Origin: Bacteroidales bacterium
GTDB taxonomy: Bacteria; Bacteroidota; Bacteroidia; Bacteroidales; UBA4181
DNA length: 64,000 nt
NCBI GenBank assembly: GCA_017523725.1
Contig: JAFWVY010000022.1
Coordinates: 1 to 64,000 of the forward strand
Reading direction: 5' to 3'
In this document: positions 46,600 to 56,521 of the stretch, in pieces
Numbering within the stretch: the stretch's first letter is position 1
Layout of the letters: each line of letters begins with the position of its first letter
The notes under the pieces: generated by a model
Database searches by the model: none
What the model saw: only the letters and a program-made list of their open reading frames with translations
Told to the model about the DNA's origin: nothing
Program-made: the position numbers and the translations under genes

Positions 46600-47151
46600 T
46601 TAGCGTTTCTTAAAAGGTAATCCGAATTCGCGAAGCATGGCGTAGGCCTCTTCGTCGGTCGTGGCTGAGGTGACGAACGTAATCTCGACACCCATCATCT
46701 TCACGATTTTGTCGATGTCGATTTCGGGGAAGATAATCTGCTCGGCGATGCCCAGCGTGTAGTTGCCCCGGCCGTCCAGCTTCCCGCTGATGCCCTTGAA
46801 GTCGCGGATACGCGGCAGCGACACGGCGATGAGTCTTTCCAGGAACTCGTACATCCGGTTGCCGCGCAGCGTGACGCGCACACCGACCGGCATGCCCTTG
46901 CGGAGCTTGAAGTTGGAAACGTCCTTCTTGGAAAGGGACGCCACCGCTTTCTGTCCGGTAATGGCCGTCAGCTCGGCAATGGCCACGTCGACGATCTTCT
47001 TGTCTGCAGTAGCATAACGACCCACGCCCTGGTTCAGCACAATCTTCTGCAGACGGGGAGCCTGCATCGGTGTGGTGTACCCGAATTCTTTCATCAGTGC
47101 GGGCAGAATTTCCTCTGCGTACTTTTTCTTATAGGTAGGTATATAACTCAT
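46600..47151 (-). CDS. rplE: Ribosomal protein uL5
   Basis: This 183-residue protein binds 5S rRNA and contacts the P-site tRNA. Conserved parts are [39 protein letters not shown] and [17 protein letters not shown]. Its start overlaps the rplX stop by one base. Confidence 0.98.
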   Translation of the reverse strand: MSYIPTYKKKYAEEILPALMKEFGYTTPMQAPRLQKIVLNQGVGRYATADKKIVDVAIAELTAITGQKAVASLSKKDVSNFKLRKGMPVGVRVTLRGNRMYEFLERLIAVSLPRIRDFKGISGKLDGRGNYTLGIAEQIIFPEIDIDKIVKMMGVEITFVTSATTDEEAYAMLREFGLPFKKR

Positions 47152-47471
47152 TATTTGATTTCCTCCCCTGATTTTTTTGAATAACGAACCAATTTTTTGT
47201 CACTGTTCAGTCTCCGTCCGATACGGGTGCCTTTTCCCGTGGTGGGATCCACGACATTGAGGTTGGAGATGTGAATCGAGGCTTCCTGTTTGATGATGCC
47301 GCCCTGGGTCGCCTTGGCGTTCGGCTTGGTATGTTTCGATACCATGTTCACGCCTTCGACGATGGCCCGCTGTTTGTCGACGAGCACCTTCAGCACGCGC
47401 CCCTGTTGTCCTTTGTCGTCTCCGGCATTTACGACAACCATGTCACCCTTCTTGATATGCAATTTGCTCAT
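47151..47471 (-). CDS. rplX: Ribosomal protein uL24
   Basis: This 106-residue 50S assembly initiator has the KOW motif near its N-terminus ([36 protein letters not shown]). It overlaps rplE by one base. Confidence 0.97.
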   Translation of the reverse strand: MSKLHIKKGDMVVVNAGDDKGQQGRVLKVLVDKQRAIVEGVNMVSKHTKPNAKATQGGIIKQEASIHISNLNVVDPTTGKGTRIGRRLNSDKKLVRYSKKSGEEIK

Positions 47472-47491
47472 TTCGAGTTAAGTTTAATTTG

Positions 47492-47857
47492 TTACAATAC
47501 TTCAGGAGCCAGCGAAACAATTTTCATGAAATTTTCACGAAGTTCCCTGGCGACAGGTCCGAAGATACGGGTGCCGCGGATCTCGCCGGCGGGGTTCAGC
47601 AAAACGACCGCATTGTCGTCGAAACGGATATAGGATCCGTCACCACGGCGTATTTCCTTGTTCGTGCGGACCACGACGGCCTTGCTGACCGTGCCTTTCT
47701 TTACATCGCCCGACGGTAACGCGTCCTTGACAGCCACGACAATCGTGTCGCCGATGCTCGCATATTTTCTGCGCGTTCCTCCGAGCACGCGGATACACAA
47801 AACTTCTTTGGCTCCGCTGTTGTCAGCTACTGACAATCTGCTTTCTTGCTGTATCAT
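47492..47857 (-). CDS. rplN: Ribosomal protein uL14
   Basis: This 121-residue protein starts [20 protein letters not shown] and contains the conserved core [20 protein letters not shown]. It lies at the subunit interface where silencing factor RsfS binds. It is two bases downstream of rpsQ. Confidence 0.98.
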   Translation of the reverse strand: MIQQESRLSVADNSGAKEVLCIRVLGGTRRKYASIGDTIVVAVKDALPSGDVKKGTVSKAVVVRTNKEIRRGDGSYIRFDDNAVVLLNPAGEIRGTRIFGPVARELRENFMKIVSLAPEVL

Positions 47858-47859
47858 GA

Positions 47860-48123
47860 CTATTTTGCTCTTTCAATGATTTCAACTAATCTCCAATTCT
47901 TCTGCTTGCTTAGCGGACGGGTTTCCATGATGCGGACCGTATCGCCGATCTGGCAGGAGTTCTCCTCGTCGTGAGCGTAGAACTTGGAGGTCTTGTTCAC
48001 GAACTTGCCGTAAATGGGATGCTGATATTTGGTCTTGACGGACACCACGATGGTCTTGTCCATGCGATTGCTGGTTACCACGCCGATACGTTCTTTCCGT
48101 AAATTTCTGCTAAGTTCTTCCAT
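47860..48123 (-). CDS. rpsQ: Ribosomal protein uS17
   Basis: This 87-residue OB-fold 30S protein has the motifs [19 protein letters not shown] and [19 protein letters not shown]. Length and position after rpmC are standard. Confidence 0.97.
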   Translation of the reverse strand: MEELSRNLRKERIGVVTSNRMDKTIVVSVKTKYQHPIYGKFVNKTSKFYAHDEENSCQIGDTVRIMETRPLSKQKNWRLVEIIERAK

Positions 48124-48133
48124 TGTCTTGGCT

Positions 48134-48331
48134 CTACTTGTTTTGTGATGTACGTTTTGTTAACTCTGTCATCAGGCGGGCAATGTTCCTGCGCGCGGCT
48201 TTGATCTGCATAGGGTTGTCCAACGGAGAAATGGTGTGGTTCAACTTCATGCGGACCAGCGCCTCTTTCTCGGTTTCGATGCGTTCCTGAATTTCCGAAG
48301 TGGTCAGTTCTCTGATTTCTGCTGTTTTCAT
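48134..48331 (-). CDS. rpmC: Ribosomal protein uL29
   Basis: This 65-residue helical hairpin protein at the 50S exit tunnel starts [18 protein letters not shown] and contains the signature [21 protein letters not shown] and trigger factor dock near it. Confidence 0.96.
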   Translation of the reverse strand: MKTAEIRELTTSEIQERIETEKEALVRMKLNHTISPLDNPMQIKAARRNIARLMTELTKRTSQNK

Positions 48332-48343
48332 ATCGATGATTCC

Positions 48344-48769
48344 TTATGCTTCTGTTTCGTAATCGCGGCGTACGATGAACTTGGTCTTGATGGGCAGTTT
48401 CTGGGCGCCGAGACGCATGGCCTCCCTGGCGACTTCCAACGGCACACCGTCCGCTTCGAGAATGATTCTGCCGGGGGTGATGGGGGATACGAACCCTTCC
48501 GGAGCACCTTTACCTTTACCCATACGGACTTCGGCAGGTTTCTTGGTGATGGGTTTATCGGGGAAGATTCTGATCCACAGCTGTCCTTCACGTTTCATGT
48601 AACGTGTCACAGCCTGACGGGCAGCCTCGATCTGATTACCGGTCAGCCAGGCGTAATCCATGGCCTTGATGCCGAAAGACCCGAAAGACAATTCATGACC
48701 ACGCTGGGCCAGGCCTTTCATCTTTCCTTTCTGCTGCCTTCTGAACTTCGTTTTTTTCGGTTGTAACAT
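48344..48769 (-). CDS. rplP: Ribosomal protein uL16
   Basis: This 141-residue protein positions the A-site tRNA on the 50S subunit. Recognisable blocks are [37 protein letters not shown] and [19 protein letters not shown]. Length is typical. Confidence 0.98.
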   Translation of the reverse strand: MLQPKKTKFRRQQKGKMKGLAQRGHELSFGSFGIKAMDYAWLTGNQIEAARQAVTRYMKREGQLWIRIFPDKPITKKPAEVRMGKGKGAPEGFVSPITPGRIILEADGVPLEVAREAMRLGAQKLPIKTKFIVRRDYETEA

Positions 48770-48815
48770 TTCGCTAATTTTTATCTGAGTAACGACTCAA
48801 TAATTATTCGGTTTC

Positions 48816-49559
48816 TTATAAAGGTTTGCGTTTGCCGGCCGCCGCACCTCTTCTCATGCCACCCGCAGGTTTCTGGGCCGCCCCGGAGGACTGCCGCGAC
48901 TGATAGTGACCGACGTTGGGCGTGAGGTCCCGGTGTCCGTAGACCATGCCGTTGCAAATCCATACCTTGATGCCGATCAGACCGACCTTGGTCAGGGCTT
49001 CGCCCAGTGCATAGTCGATGTCAGCTCTGATGGTATGCAGCGGAATACGTCCTTCCTTCAGCATTTCGGTACGTGCCATTTCGGCGCCGCCCAACCGGCC
49101 GGAAGCGATGATCTTGATGCCTTCGGCTCCCATGCGCATGGTGGACATGATGGCCATCTTCATGGCACGGCGGTAAGAAATCTTGCCTTCCACCTGACGG
49201 GCTACGTTGTTGGCGACGATGACGGCGTCCAGTTCGGGACGTTTCACCTCATAGATATAGATCTGAATCTCTTTCTTCGTGATTTTCTTGAGTTCTTCCT
49301 TCAGCTTGTCCACTTCCTGGCCGCCTTTGCCGATGATGACACCCGGGCGGGCGGTGTTGACGGTGACCGTGATGAGCTTCAAGGTACGTTCAATGACAAT
49401 CTTCGAAATACTGGCCTTCGCGAGACGCGCGCTCAGGTATTTGCGGATTTTGTCGTCTTCAACCAGCTTGGCAGAAAAGTCCTTTCCACCATACCAGTTA
49501 GAATCCCATCCTTTGATGATGCCGAGTCTGCACGAAATTGGATTTACTTTCTGTCCCAT
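48816..49559 (-). CDS. rpsC: Ribosomal protein uS3
   Basis: This 247-residue protein lines the mRNA entry site. The KH domain has GRPGV-like [16 protein letters not shown], and the C-terminal S3 domain has [20 protein letters not shown] and YGHRDL-type ends. It carries a Gly/Ala/Arg-rich tail of about 25 residues after the conserved domain. Confidence 0.98.
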   Translation of the reverse strand: MGQKVNPISCRLGIIKGWDSNWYGGKDFSAKLVEDDKIRKYLSARLAKASISKIVIERTLKLITVTVNTARPGVIIGKGGQEVDKLKEELKKITKKEIQIYIYEVKRPELDAVIVANNVARQVEGKISYRRAMKMAIMSTMRMGAEGIKIIASGRLGGAEMARTEMLKEGRIPLHTIRADIDYALGEALTKVGLIGIKVWICNGMVYGHRDLTPNVGHYQSRQSSGAAQKPAGGMRRGAAAGKRKPL

Positions 49560-49562
49560 TGT

Positions 49563-49994
49563 TTACTTAGATTGAGGTTGAACTTTTTCTTCGGTTGCTT
49601 CTGCGGCCTTGTCGACAACGATCAGGACGTGGTTGGATCTTTTTCTTATGCGATAGCCTCTGCCCTGGGGCGCGGTACGCAGTCTTTTCAGAACGGTTCC
49701 GCCGTCCACCTTGATTTCGGACACGATCAGGTTGCTGTCTTCAACCCGAGCGCCTTCGTTCTTGGCCTGCCAGTTGGCGATGGCCGAGAGCAGCAGCTTC
49801 TCTACTTTCTCCGAAGCATCTTTATTGCTGTAATGGAGGATATCCAGAGCCTTGTTGACTTCGACGCCTCTGATCATATCGGCGACATAGCGCATCTTCC
49901 TCGGTGAGGAGGGGCAGTTGCGCAGAATCGCGAAACTCTTGCTTTTAGAGGCTTCCTTGCGCTTTTCGGCGGATATTCTTTTTCTTGCACCCAT
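49563..49994 (-). CDS. rplV: Ribosomal protein uL22
   Basis: This 143-residue protein has the conserved loop that reaches into the 50S exit tunnel. Blocks seen are [36 protein letters not shown] and [16 protein letters not shown], the macrolide-sensitive loop region. A short Gln/Ser/Lys tail extends it beyond the E. coli length of 110. Confidence 0.98.
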   Translation of the reverse strand: MGARKRISAEKRKEASKSKSFAILRNCPSSPRKMRYVADMIRGVEVNKALDILHYSNKDASEKVEKLLLSAIANWQAKNEGARVEDSNLIVSEIKVDGGTVLKRLRTAPQGRGYRIRKRSNHVLIVVDKAAEATEEKVQPQSK

Positions 49995-50025
49995 GATTAT
50001 ATGCTTTTCCTTTTAGGTGTTAAAC

Positions 50026-50289
50026 TTATTTATTGCCTGAATGACCTCTGAAGGTTCTCGTGGGAGCAAATTCGCCCAGCCGGTGGCCGATCATGTTCTC
50101 GGTGACATAGACCGGGATGAATTTGTTGCCATTGTGAACGGTGATGGTATGTCCTACAAAATCCGGAGAAATCATCGAACGACGAGACCAAGTCTTGATG
50201 GCAGACTTCTTGCCGGACTCATTCATCTCGATGACTCTCTTCTCTAACTTAAGATCGATAAACGGACCTTTCTTTAATGAACGACTCAT
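50026..50289 (-). CDS. rpsS: Ribosomal protein uS19
   Basis: This 87-residue protein of the 30S head begins [18 protein letters not shown] and contains [20 protein letters not shown] and [11 protein letters not shown]. Length is normal. Confidence 0.98.
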   Translation of the reverse strand: MSRSLKKGPFIDLKLEKRVIEMNESGKKSAIKTWSRRSMISPDFVGHTITVHNGNKFIPVYVTENMIGHRLGEFAPTRTFRGHSGNK

Positions 50290-50307
50290 AAGGATATTGG
50301 ATTCAGG

Positions 50308-51132
50308 TTATTTTTTACGTCTTTCAATGATGTACTTGTTGGAGGCATTCTTCTTGGCCCTGGTCTTGTATCCCTTGGCCGGGATGCCCTTGCGCGAACG
50401 CGGGTGGCCGCCGGACGCACGTCCTTCGCCACCGCCCATCGGGTGATCCACAGGATTCATGACGACACCACGGTTGCGCGGTCTGCGTCCCAGCCAGCGG
50501 CTGCGGCCGGCCTTGCCGGACTGCTCGTTGGAATGGTCCGCGTTCGACACGGAACCGATGGTCGCCTTGCAGGTGGTCAGCACCATACGCGTCTCACCGG
50601 AGGGCAGACGCAGGATGGCGTACTTGCCTTCGCGTGAGAGCAGCTGGGCATAGCTGCCGGCGCTGCGCGCCATGGAAGCACCCTGACCCGGACGGAGTTC
50701 GATGTTGTGAACGATGATACCCAGCGGGATATCACTCAGATACAACGTGTTTCCGACTTCGGGCGCTACGTTCTTCCCTGAAAGGATGGTCTGTCCTACT
50801 TTCAAACCGTTGGGTGCAATGATATAGCGTTTTTCGCCGTCGGTATAGGCTACCAGGGCGATACGGGCACTACGGTTCGGATCGTATTCGATCGTCAGAA
50901 CTTTTGCAGGAATATTTTCTTTATCTCTCATAAAGTCGATAATCCTATACATTTTCTTGTGACCACCGCCGATATAGCGCATGGTCATCTTACCGGAGTT
51001 GTTGCGTCCACCAGAACTCTTGTTAGGCACCACCAACGACTTCTCAGGCGTTGTGCATGTGATGTCATCAAAGGTGGTTACGATTTTGTGTCTCTGACCC
51101 GGTGTGGTAGGTTTGAACTTCTTTAATGCCAT
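50308..51132 (-). CDS. rplB: Ribosomal protein uL2
   Basis: This 274-residue protein supports the peptidyl transferase centre. Conserved features include the N-terminal [12 protein letters not shown] region, [17 protein letters not shown] and the essential [18 protein letters not shown] loop with its His. Length is typical. Confidence 0.99.
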   Translation of the reverse strand: MALKKFKPTTPGQRHKIVTTFDDITCTTPEKSLVVPNKSSGGRNNSGKMTMRYIGGGHKKMYRIIDFMRDKENIPAKVLTIEYDPNRSARIALVAYTDGEKRYIIAPNGLKVGQTILSGKNVAPEVGNTLYLSDIPLGIIVHNIELRPGQGASMARSAGSYAQLLSREGKYAILRLPSGETRMVLTTCKATIGSVSNADHSNEQSGKAGRSRWLGRRPRNRGVVMNPVDHPMGGGEGRASGGHPRSRKGIPAKGYKTRAKKNASNKYIIERRKK

Positions 51133-51135
51133 GAC

Positions 51136-51426
51136 CTAAATGTTGCTATAAAAATCGATTTTGTCTCCTTCCTTCAGGGTAACGATTGCTTTCTTGTAGG
51201 CGTTCTGTTTCCCTGCGATGATGCCGGATTTGGTATAACGGCTCTTGTTCTTGCCGGCATAGCGCATGGTGTTCACCTCGCTTACGGTGACACCGTACAT
51301 GCTCTCCACGGCGTTGCGGATCTGCAGTTTGTTTGCGCGTCTGTCAACGATAAAACCGTAGCGGTTGAGCTTTTCGCCCTCCTGCGTCATCTTTTCGGTA
51401 ACGATTGATTTTAAAAGAATATCCAT
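51136..51426 (-). CDS. rplW: Ribosomal protein uL23
   Basis: This 96-residue protein at the tunnel exit is the docking site for trigger factor and SRP. It contains VTEKMTQEGEKLNRYGFIVD and KNKSRYTKSGIIAGKQNAYK. It lies between rplD and rplB. Confidence 0.97.
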   Translation of the reverse strand: MDILLKSIVTEKMTQEGEKLNRYGFIVDRRANKLQIRNAVESMYGVTVSEVNTMRYAGKNKSRYTKSGIIAGKQNAYKKAIVTLKEGDKIDFYSNI

Positions 51427-51446
51427 TGTCCTTTCGTTTTTCTCTG

Positions 51447-52070
51447 TTACTCATTCGTCTGTAATGCATTGATCGCGCTTTCGCCGAAGACCAAAACCGC
51501 TGCATTCATTATCCCGTAAGTGTTTAAATCACAAATTGTTACAACGGAAGACCGCTGCAAATTTCGGGAGGACAAATATACATTTTCATTTTGTTCGGAT
51601 AAAATAAAAAGTGATTTTTTATCCTGAATGTTCAAATTTTTGCACAACTGCTTGAACTGCTTGGTTTTCGGAGCATCGAACTGGAAGTCCTCAACGACGA
51701 CGATGTTGTTCTCCTGAGCCTTGTAAGCCAGAGCCGAACGGCGGGCCAGACATTTGAGTTTTTTGTTCAATTTGAACGAGTAATCGCGCGGCTGCGGACC
51801 GAAGACACGGCCGCCGCCCGGGTAGAGGGGAGACTTCAGGCTGCCTGCACGGGCGCCGCCGGTGCCTTTCTGGCGTTTCAGCTTGCGGGTGCTGTGCGCA
51901 TTCTCTCCTTTTTCTTTCGCCTTATGCGTGCCTTGCCGCTGGTTGGCAAGATATTGCTTGACATCCAAATAGATGGCATGGTCATTGGGTTCCACGCCGA
52001 AAATGGCGTCGTCCAGAACGACCTTTCTGCCGGTGTCTTTCCCTTCTATGTTATAAACAGCTACTTCCAT
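51447..52070 (-). CDS. rplD: Ribosomal protein uL4
   Basis: This 207-residue protein has the tunnel loop [20 protein letters not shown] and the [19 protein letters not shown] block. L4 represses the S10 operon in E. coli. The N-terminal two thirds use GC-rich, optimised codons, but about codons 135-195 shift to AT-rich and rare ones (TTA, ATA, CGA). By eye 41 of 120 bases in 51541-51660 are G or C, against 42 of 60 in 51781-51840. A TATATTTG box lies in that stretch on the coding strand. Confidence 0.97.
   Translation of the reverse strand: MEVAVYNIEGKDTGRKVVLDDAIFGVEPNDHAIYLDVKQYLANQRQGTHKAKEKGENAHSTRKLKRQKGTGGARAGSLKSPLYPGGGRVFGPQPRDYSFKLNKKLKCLARRSALAYKAQENNIVVVEDFQFDAPKTKQFKQLCKNLNIQDKKSLFILSEQNENVYLSSRNLQRSSVVTICDLNTYGIMNAAVLVFGESAINALQTNE
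51573..51580 (-). promoter_or_regulatory. Promoter-like box (TATATTTG) inside rplD
   Basis: An exact TAnnTTTG match on the coding strand within the AT-rich 3' part of rplD. A T-rich stretch about 25 bases upstream (51605-51610) could act as -33. If active it would give extra transcript from rplW onward. It may also be chance in AT-rich sequence. Confidence 0.3.
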
Positions 52071-52072
52071 GA

Positions 52073-52693
52073 TTAGTATTCGATAATTACATAAGACCCA
52101 TTGGATCCGGGAACAGATCCTTTAACTAAGAGCAAGTTGTTCTCTTGCATGATTTTCATGATTTGCAGGTTGGTAACCTTGACGCGCTCGTTGCCTTTCT
52201 GGCCTGCCATTCTCATGCCTTTGAAAACCCTCGAAGGCCATGAGGAAGCACCCAGCGAACCGGGGGCGCGCAGTCTGTTGTGCTGACCATGAGTCGTGCC
52301 GCCTACGCCGCTGAAACCGTGACGTTTGACAACACCCTGAAAACCCTTTCCCTTGGATGTGCCGACCACGTCCACAAAGGCATTCTCTTCGATCCCTTCA
52401 AGTGTGACGACGTCGCCCAGTTTGTAGGCGCTCGTGTCGTAGTCTCTGAATTCGACCAGTTTCCGTTTGGGCGAGGTGCCCGCTTTCTTGAAATGGCCTT
52501 TCAGCGGATCGGATGTGTTTTTCTCCTTCTTCTCATCGAAGGCGAGTTGAATGGCATTGTAACCGTCATGCTCGACGGTCTTGATCTGGGTGACGACGCA
52601 CGGACCGGCTTCCAGCACGGTGCACGGCACATTCTTACCTTCCTCGGTAAAAATGGAGGTCATCCCGATTTTCTTTCCAATAATTCCTGGCAT
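52073..52693 (-). CDS. rplC: Ribosomal protein uL3
   Basis: This 206-residue protein reaches the peptidyl transferase centre. It starts [20 protein letters not shown] and contains [20 protein letters not shown] and the tip region [21 protein letters not shown]. It lies two bases before rplD; a 93-base gap separates it from rpsJ. Confidence 0.98.
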   Translation of the reverse strand: MPGIIGKKIGMTSIFTEEGKNVPCTVLEAGPCVVTQIKTVEHDGYNAIQLAFDEKKEKNTSDPLKGHFKKAGTSPKRKLVEFRDYDTSAYKLGDVVTLEGIEENAFVDVVGTSKGKGFQGVVKRHGFSGVGGTTHGQHNRLRAPGSLGASSWPSRVFKGMRMAGQKGNERVKVTNLQIMKIMQENNLLLVKGSVPGSNGSYVIIEY

Positions 52694-52786
52694 GATTACT
52701 ATGATTTAAAATAAATAAATGTGGATCTCAGAATGCCACTGATTCCCCACAGAAAAAACATACTGTTACAGGTTCCGACGTTTGCG

Positions 52787-53092
52787 TCAGACTTTGATTT
52801 CGACTTCGACGCCGCTCGGGAGTTCCAGTTTCATCAACGCATCGATGGTCTTGGGGGTCGAGCTGTAGATGTCCATCAATCTCTTGTAGGAGTTGAGCTG
52901 GAACTGTTCGCGCGATTTCTTGTTCACAAAGGTGGAACGGTTTACCGTGAACACCCGCGTGTGCGTGGGCAGCGGAATGGGACCGCTGACACTCGCACCG
53001 GTGGTCTTGACCGTCTTGACGATTTTCTCGGCTGACTTGTCCACCAGGTTGTGATCGTACGATTTCAATTTGATTCTGATCTTCTGACTCAT
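52787..53092 (-). CDS. rpsJ: Ribosomal protein uS10
   Basis: This 101-residue 30S protein also binds NusB in transcription antitermination. Conserved parts are [37 protein letters not shown] and [14 protein letters not shown]. It directly follows fusA, so the str and S10 gene sets are joined and tuf is absent from between them. Confidence 0.98.
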   Translation of the reverse strand: MSQKIRIKLKSYDHNLVDKSAEKIVKTVKTTGASVSGPIPLPTHTRVFTVNRSTFVNKKSREQFQLNSYKRLMDIYSSTPKTIDALMKLELPSGVEVEIKV

Positions 53093-53110
53093 GGTTTTGG
53101 ATTTAATATA

Positions 53111-55213
53111 TCAAAATTCTATAATTCCCTTTACTTGTTTGATGACGGCCTTGGCCAGCGCATCGGGTACCTGGGCATTGTGCGAGAACTCCATGGTGGA
53201 GGTGGCCCGGCCCGAGGTGATGGTGCGGAGCACCGTCACATAGCCGAACATTTCCGACAACGGGGCCAGCGCTTTGATGACCTGGGCGCCGCCGCGCGAC
53301 TCCATGCCTTCGATCTGGCCGCGTCGTTTGTTGATGTCGCCCGTGACATCCCCCATATAGTTCTCCGGCGTGACAACCTCGACTTTCATGATGGGTTCCA
53401 GCAGCACCGGATTTGCTTTCCTGGCTGCGTTCTGGAATCCCTGCTTTGCGCAGATCTCGAAAGACAGCTGGTCTGAATCGACCGGATGGAAGGAACCGTC
53501 CAGCAGGACAACCTTCATCGAGGGGAGCGGGAAACCGGCCAGAACGCCGTTCAGCATGGCTTCGCGGAAACCTTTCTCCACGGCCGGGATAAATTCCTTG
53601 GGCACGTTGCCGCCCTTGACTTCGTCGACGAACTGCAGGCCCGAAACACCTTCGTCGGCCGGGCCGATGGTGAAGATGATGTCGGCGAATTTGCCGCGTC
53701 CGCCGGTCTGTTTCTTGAAGACTTCGCGGTGTTCCACCGTCGTCGTAAGAGCCTCTTTGTACGAGACCTGGGGCATGCCCTGGTTGCAGTCCACATGGAA
53801 TTCGCGTCTCAACCGGTCCATGATGATCTCGAGGTGGAGTTCTCCCATGCCGCTGATGATGGTCTGACCCGAGTCCGGGTTCGTTTCGATGCGGAAGGTC
53901 GGGTCTTCTTCGGCCAGTTTGGCCAGTGCGTTGTCCAGTTTTTCCAGGTCGTCCTGCGTCTTGGGTTCCACGGCGATACCGATGACCGGATCGGGGAATG
54001 TGATGGATTCCAGTGCCACGGGATGGCTTTCGTCGCACAGGGTGTCCCCGGTGCGGAGTTCCTTGAATCCGACGATGGCGCAGATGTCACCCGCCTCGCA
54101 GACATCGATAGGGTTCTGCTTGTTGGCGTGCATCTGGAACAGCCGGGCGATGCGCTCTTTCTTGCCGGAACGGGCGTTGAGCAGATACGATCCGCTCTCG
54201 ACTTTTCCGGAATAGACACGGACGAAAGCCAGCCGGCCGACATAGGGGTCGGTGGCGATTTTGAACACGAATCCGACGGTCGGTTCACTGACATCCGGCT
54301 TGCGTTCCTCTTCGTTCCCGTTCTTTGGATTGATTCCTGTCACGGCTCCCTTGTCAAGCGGAGAGGGCAGATAGGCCGTCACCGCGTCCAGCAGCAGCTG
54401 GACCCCTTTGTTCTTGAACGAGGAACCACATACGACCGGGGTGATAATCTGCCGGATCGTTGCCGTACGGACGGCGGTCCGGATCTCTTCTTCCGAGATG
54501 GATTCTGGCGATTCGAGGTAGCGTTCGAGCAGCGTGTCGTCGGTTTCGGCTACGGCTTCGAGCAGTTTGCCACGCCACTCCTCAGTCTCGTCGCGGAGTT
54601 CTTCCGGTACCGGTACCCAGCGGAAGGACATGCCGTTGTCTGTTTCGTCCCAGATGGCCGCCTTGCATGTAATCAAATCGATGACACCCTGGAAGTCCTC
54701 TTCGGAGCCCACGGGAATCTGGAGAGGAACAGGATTGGCGTGCAGTTTTTCCTTGATCTGGCCGACTACACCGAAAAAATCAGCCCCGCTCCGGTCCATC
54801 TTGTTGATGTACGCCAGGCGAGGCACATTGTATTTTTCAGCTTGTCTCCAGACAGTCTCGGACTGGGGCTCCACGCCGCCGACCGCACAGAACAGGGCGA
54901 CGGCGCCGTCCAGGACGCGCAACGACCGTTCCACTTCGACCGTGAAGTCAACGTGGCCCGGCGTGTCGATGATGTTGATTTTGTATTCCTGCTGATTGTA
55001 CGTCCATTTTGCGGTGGTAGCCGCCGAAGTGATGGTGATGCCGCGCTCCTGCTCCTGGACCATCCAGTCCATGGTGGCAGCGCCGTCGTGCACTTCACCG
55101 ATCTTGTAATTGACTCCGGTATAGAACAAGATGCGTTCGGACGTCGTTGTCTTGCCGGCGTCGATATGAGCCATTATACCAATGTTTCTGGTATATGTCA
55201 GATTTTTACTCAT
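53111..55213 (-). CDS. fusA: Elongation factor G
   Basis: This 700-residue GTPase drives tRNA translocation. G-domain motifs are [24 protein letters not shown] (switch I), [12 protein letters not shown] and [10 protein letters not shown]. Domains II-V follow, including [21 protein letters not shown] and [11 protein letters not shown]. Length fits the canonical factor. It lies in the str set after rpsG. Confidence 0.98.
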   Translation of the reverse strand: MSKNLTYTRNIGIMAHIDAGKTTTSERILFYTGVNYKIGEVHDGAATMDWMVQEQERGITITSAATTAKWTYNQQEYKINIIDTPGHVDFTVEVERSLRVLDGAVALFCAVGGVEPQSETVWRQAEKYNVPRLAYINKMDRSGADFFGVVGQIKEKLHANPVPLQIPVGSEEDFQGVIDLITCKAAIWDETDNGMSFRWVPVPEELRDETEEWRGKLLEAVAETDDTLLERYLESPESISEEEIRTAVRTATIRQIITPVVCGSSFKNKGVQLLLDAVTAYLPSPLDKGAVTGINPKNGNEEERKPDVSEPTVGFVFKIATDPYVGRLAFVRVYSGKVESGSYLLNARSGKKERIARLFQMHANKQNPIDVCEAGDICAIVGFKELRTGDTLCDESHPVALESITFPDPVIGIAVEPKTQDDLEKLDNALAKLAEEDPTFRIETNPDSGQTIISGMGELHLEIIMDRLRREFHVDCNQGMPQVSYKEALTTTVEHREVFKKQTGGRGKFADIIFTIGPADEGVSGLQFVDEVKGGNVPKEFIPAVEKGFREAMLNGVLAGFPLPSMKVVLLDGSFHPVDSDQLSFEICAKQGFQNAARKANPVLLEPIMKVEVVTPENYMGDVTGDINKRRGQIEGMESRGGAQVIKALAPLSEMFGYVTVLRTITSGRATSTMEFSHNAQVPDALAKAVIKQVKGIIEF

Positions 55214-55252
55214 CTTGTTGAAAAACTACCCTTGAAAAAGAACGTCACAGAT

Positions 55253-55729
55253 TTAGAATCTGAAATGAGAGAAGGCTTTGTTGGCTTCGGCCATCTTGTG
55301 CATGTCTTCCTTGCGCTTGAAGGCACCGCCTTCTTCGTTGTAAGCGGCCAGGATTTCCGCAGCCAGTTTTTCACTCATGGATTTTCCGGCACGTTTGCGT
55401 GCGTAAAGTATCATGTTCTTGATACTCACGGAAATCTTTCTTTCAGGACGCACTTCCATAGGAACCTGGAACGTGGCACCGCCCACACGACGGCTCTTCA
55501 CCTCAATCTGCGGGGTGATGTTGTCCAGTGCTTTCTTCCATACTTCGATCGGGGTTTTCTCGAAAGACTGCGCCTTGGGTTCAATGGCTTTCATGGCATC
55601 GTAGAAGATGGCGTAAGCCGTCGTCTTCTTGCCGTCGAGCATCAGATTGTTGACAAAGCGGGTTACCAGCACGTCATGATAGATGGGATCGGGCAGGATA
55701 ATCCGTTTTTTGGGTTTTGATTTACGCAT
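55253..55729 (-). CDS. rpsG: Ribosomal protein uS7
   Basis: This 158-residue protein nucleates assembly of the 30S head and lines the E site. It starts [20 protein letters not shown] and contains [18 protein letters not shown] and [19 protein letters not shown]. It lies 14 bases after rpsL. Confidence 0.98.
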   Translation of the reverse strand: MRKSKPKKRIILPDPIYHDVLVTRFVNNLMLDGKKTTAYAIFYDAMKAIEPKAQSFEKTPIEVWKKALDNITPQIEVKSRRVGGATFQVPMEVRPERKISVSIKNMILYARKRAGKSMSEKLAAEILAAYNEEGGAFKRKEDMHKMAEANKAFSHFRF

Positions 55730-55743
55730 GGTTCTGTATATGA

Positions 55744-56127
55744 TTATTTTTTACTTGCTTTCGGTCTTTTGGCACCATACAGCGAACGGCTCTGGGTACG
55801 TCCGTCGACACCCGATGTATCCAACGCGCCGCGGATGATGTGATAACGTACGCCCGGAAGATCCTTCACCCTGCCGCCTCTGATGAGGACGATGGAGTGT
55901 TCCTGCAGGTTGTGGCCTTCGCCGGGAATGTAAGAGTTCACTTCCTTGCCGTTAGTCAATCTGACCCTGGCGACTTTGCGCATGGCGGAATTGGGTTTCT
56001 TGGGCGTGGTCGTGTAAACGCGCACGCAGACGCCACGGCGTTGCGGGCAGGAATCAAGCGCGGGAGCCTTGCTCTTGTCGATCAGACTGATTCTTCCTTT
56101 TCTTACGAGTTGCTGAATTGTAGGCAT
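55744..56127 (-). CDS. rpsL: Ribosomal protein uS12
   Basis: This 127-residue protein of the decoding centre is the first gene of the superoperon. It starts [12 protein letters not shown] and contains [18 protein letters not shown] and [13 protein letters not shown]. The lysines in KKPNS and RVKDLPG, whose mutation gives streptomycin resistance, are wild type. Confidence 0.98.
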   Translation of the reverse strand: MPTIQQLVRKGRISLIDKSKAPALDSCPQRRGVCVRVYTTTPKKPNSAMRKVARVRLTNGKEVNSYIPGEGHNLQEHSIVLIRGGRVKDLPGVRYHIIRGALDTSGVDGRTQSRSLYGAKRPKASKK

Positions 56128-56171
56128 AAAGACTATTTTGTTATACGAAATGACCTTAAAAATTTGGAGGG

Positions 56172-56203
56172 CAAAGGTATTGCTATTTTTTGAAAAAAAA
56201 ATT
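56172..56203 (-). promoter_or_regulatory. Putative promoter of the ribosomal superoperon
   Basis: A TACCTTTG -7 box (56172-56179) lies 45 bases before the rpsL start on the minus strand. A T-rich run (about 56193-56203 on that strand) sits at the -33 distance. Confidence 0.6.
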
Positions 56204-56241
56204 TTTTTTTGTCCGATTCACTGAAAAATAGACGCTTTTTT

Positions 56242-56269
56242 GCAGACGGCCGTCTTTCGGGCCGTCTGC
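56242..56269. other. GC-rich perfect hairpin upstream of the rpsL promoter
   Basis: Ten-base arms (56242-56251 with 56260-56269) form a perfect GC-rich stem with an 8-base loop, between the tRNA-His terminator and the rpsL promoter. No T-run follows it on the minus strand. It could be a second stop for the tRNA transcript or a protein-binding site. Confidence 0.6.
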
Positions 56270-56297
56270 GGCTCCGGGAGACCATGATCGGACCGCA

Positions 56298-56331
56298 TAA
56301 AAAAACCTCCCCGGTTGTCCGGGAAGGTTTT
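56298..56331 (-). terminator. Terminator after tRNA-His
   Basis: On the minus strand an 11-bp stem (one G-T pair) with an ACAA loop is followed by a T-run, directly after the tRNA gene. Confidence 0.85.
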
Positions 56332-56337
56332 CGGCGG

Positions 56338-56411
56338 GGTGGAAGGTCGGGTTCGAACCGACGACACCCGGAACCACAATCCGGTGCTCTGACCAACTGA
56401 GCTACATCCAC
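56338..56411 (-). tRNA. tRNA-His (anticodon GTG)
   Basis: The minus strand folds as a tRNA: D-arm GCTC...GAGC, anticodon arm CCGGA-TTGTGGT-TCCGG with anticodon GTG, and T-arm GTCGG-TTCGAAC-CCGAC. A G at 56412 supplies the G-1 expected of tRNA-His, opposite discriminator C73. CCA is not encoded. The acceptor stem has one T-T mismatch at position 6:67. Confidence 0.93.
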
Positions 56412-56423
56412 CAGATGCGGCCG

Positions 56424-56455
56424 CAAAGGTAGCAACTGTTTTGACAAAACAAAAA
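56424..56455 (-). promoter_or_regulatory. Putative promoter of tRNA-His
   Basis: A TACCTTTG -7 box (56424-56431) lies 18 bases from TTTTTG (56450-56455) on the minus strand, just upstream of the tRNA. Confidence 0.6.
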
Positions 56456-56456
56456 G

Positions 56457-56490
56457 ATTTTTAAAAAAACGTCGATTATACATACTTTTG
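56457..56490 (+). promoter_or_regulatory. Putative promoter of the flippase-like gene
   Basis: TACTTTTG (56483-56490) lies about 20 bases after a T-run (56458-56462). Transcription would start near 56497, before GTG56522. Confidence 0.55.
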
Positions 56491-56521
56491 CACCGCCCCA
56501 GCGGCACCGACTCGTGCAGGT

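Noticed and set aside
53486-55720. A 744-codon open frame antisense to fusA and rpsG
   Set aside because: It mirrors strongly codon-biased genes; no promoter, signal or family motif supports it. Similar long antisense frames over korA (36339-37622), secY (42421-43668), rpoA (38840-39919) and lysA (15233-16549) were rejected for the same reason.
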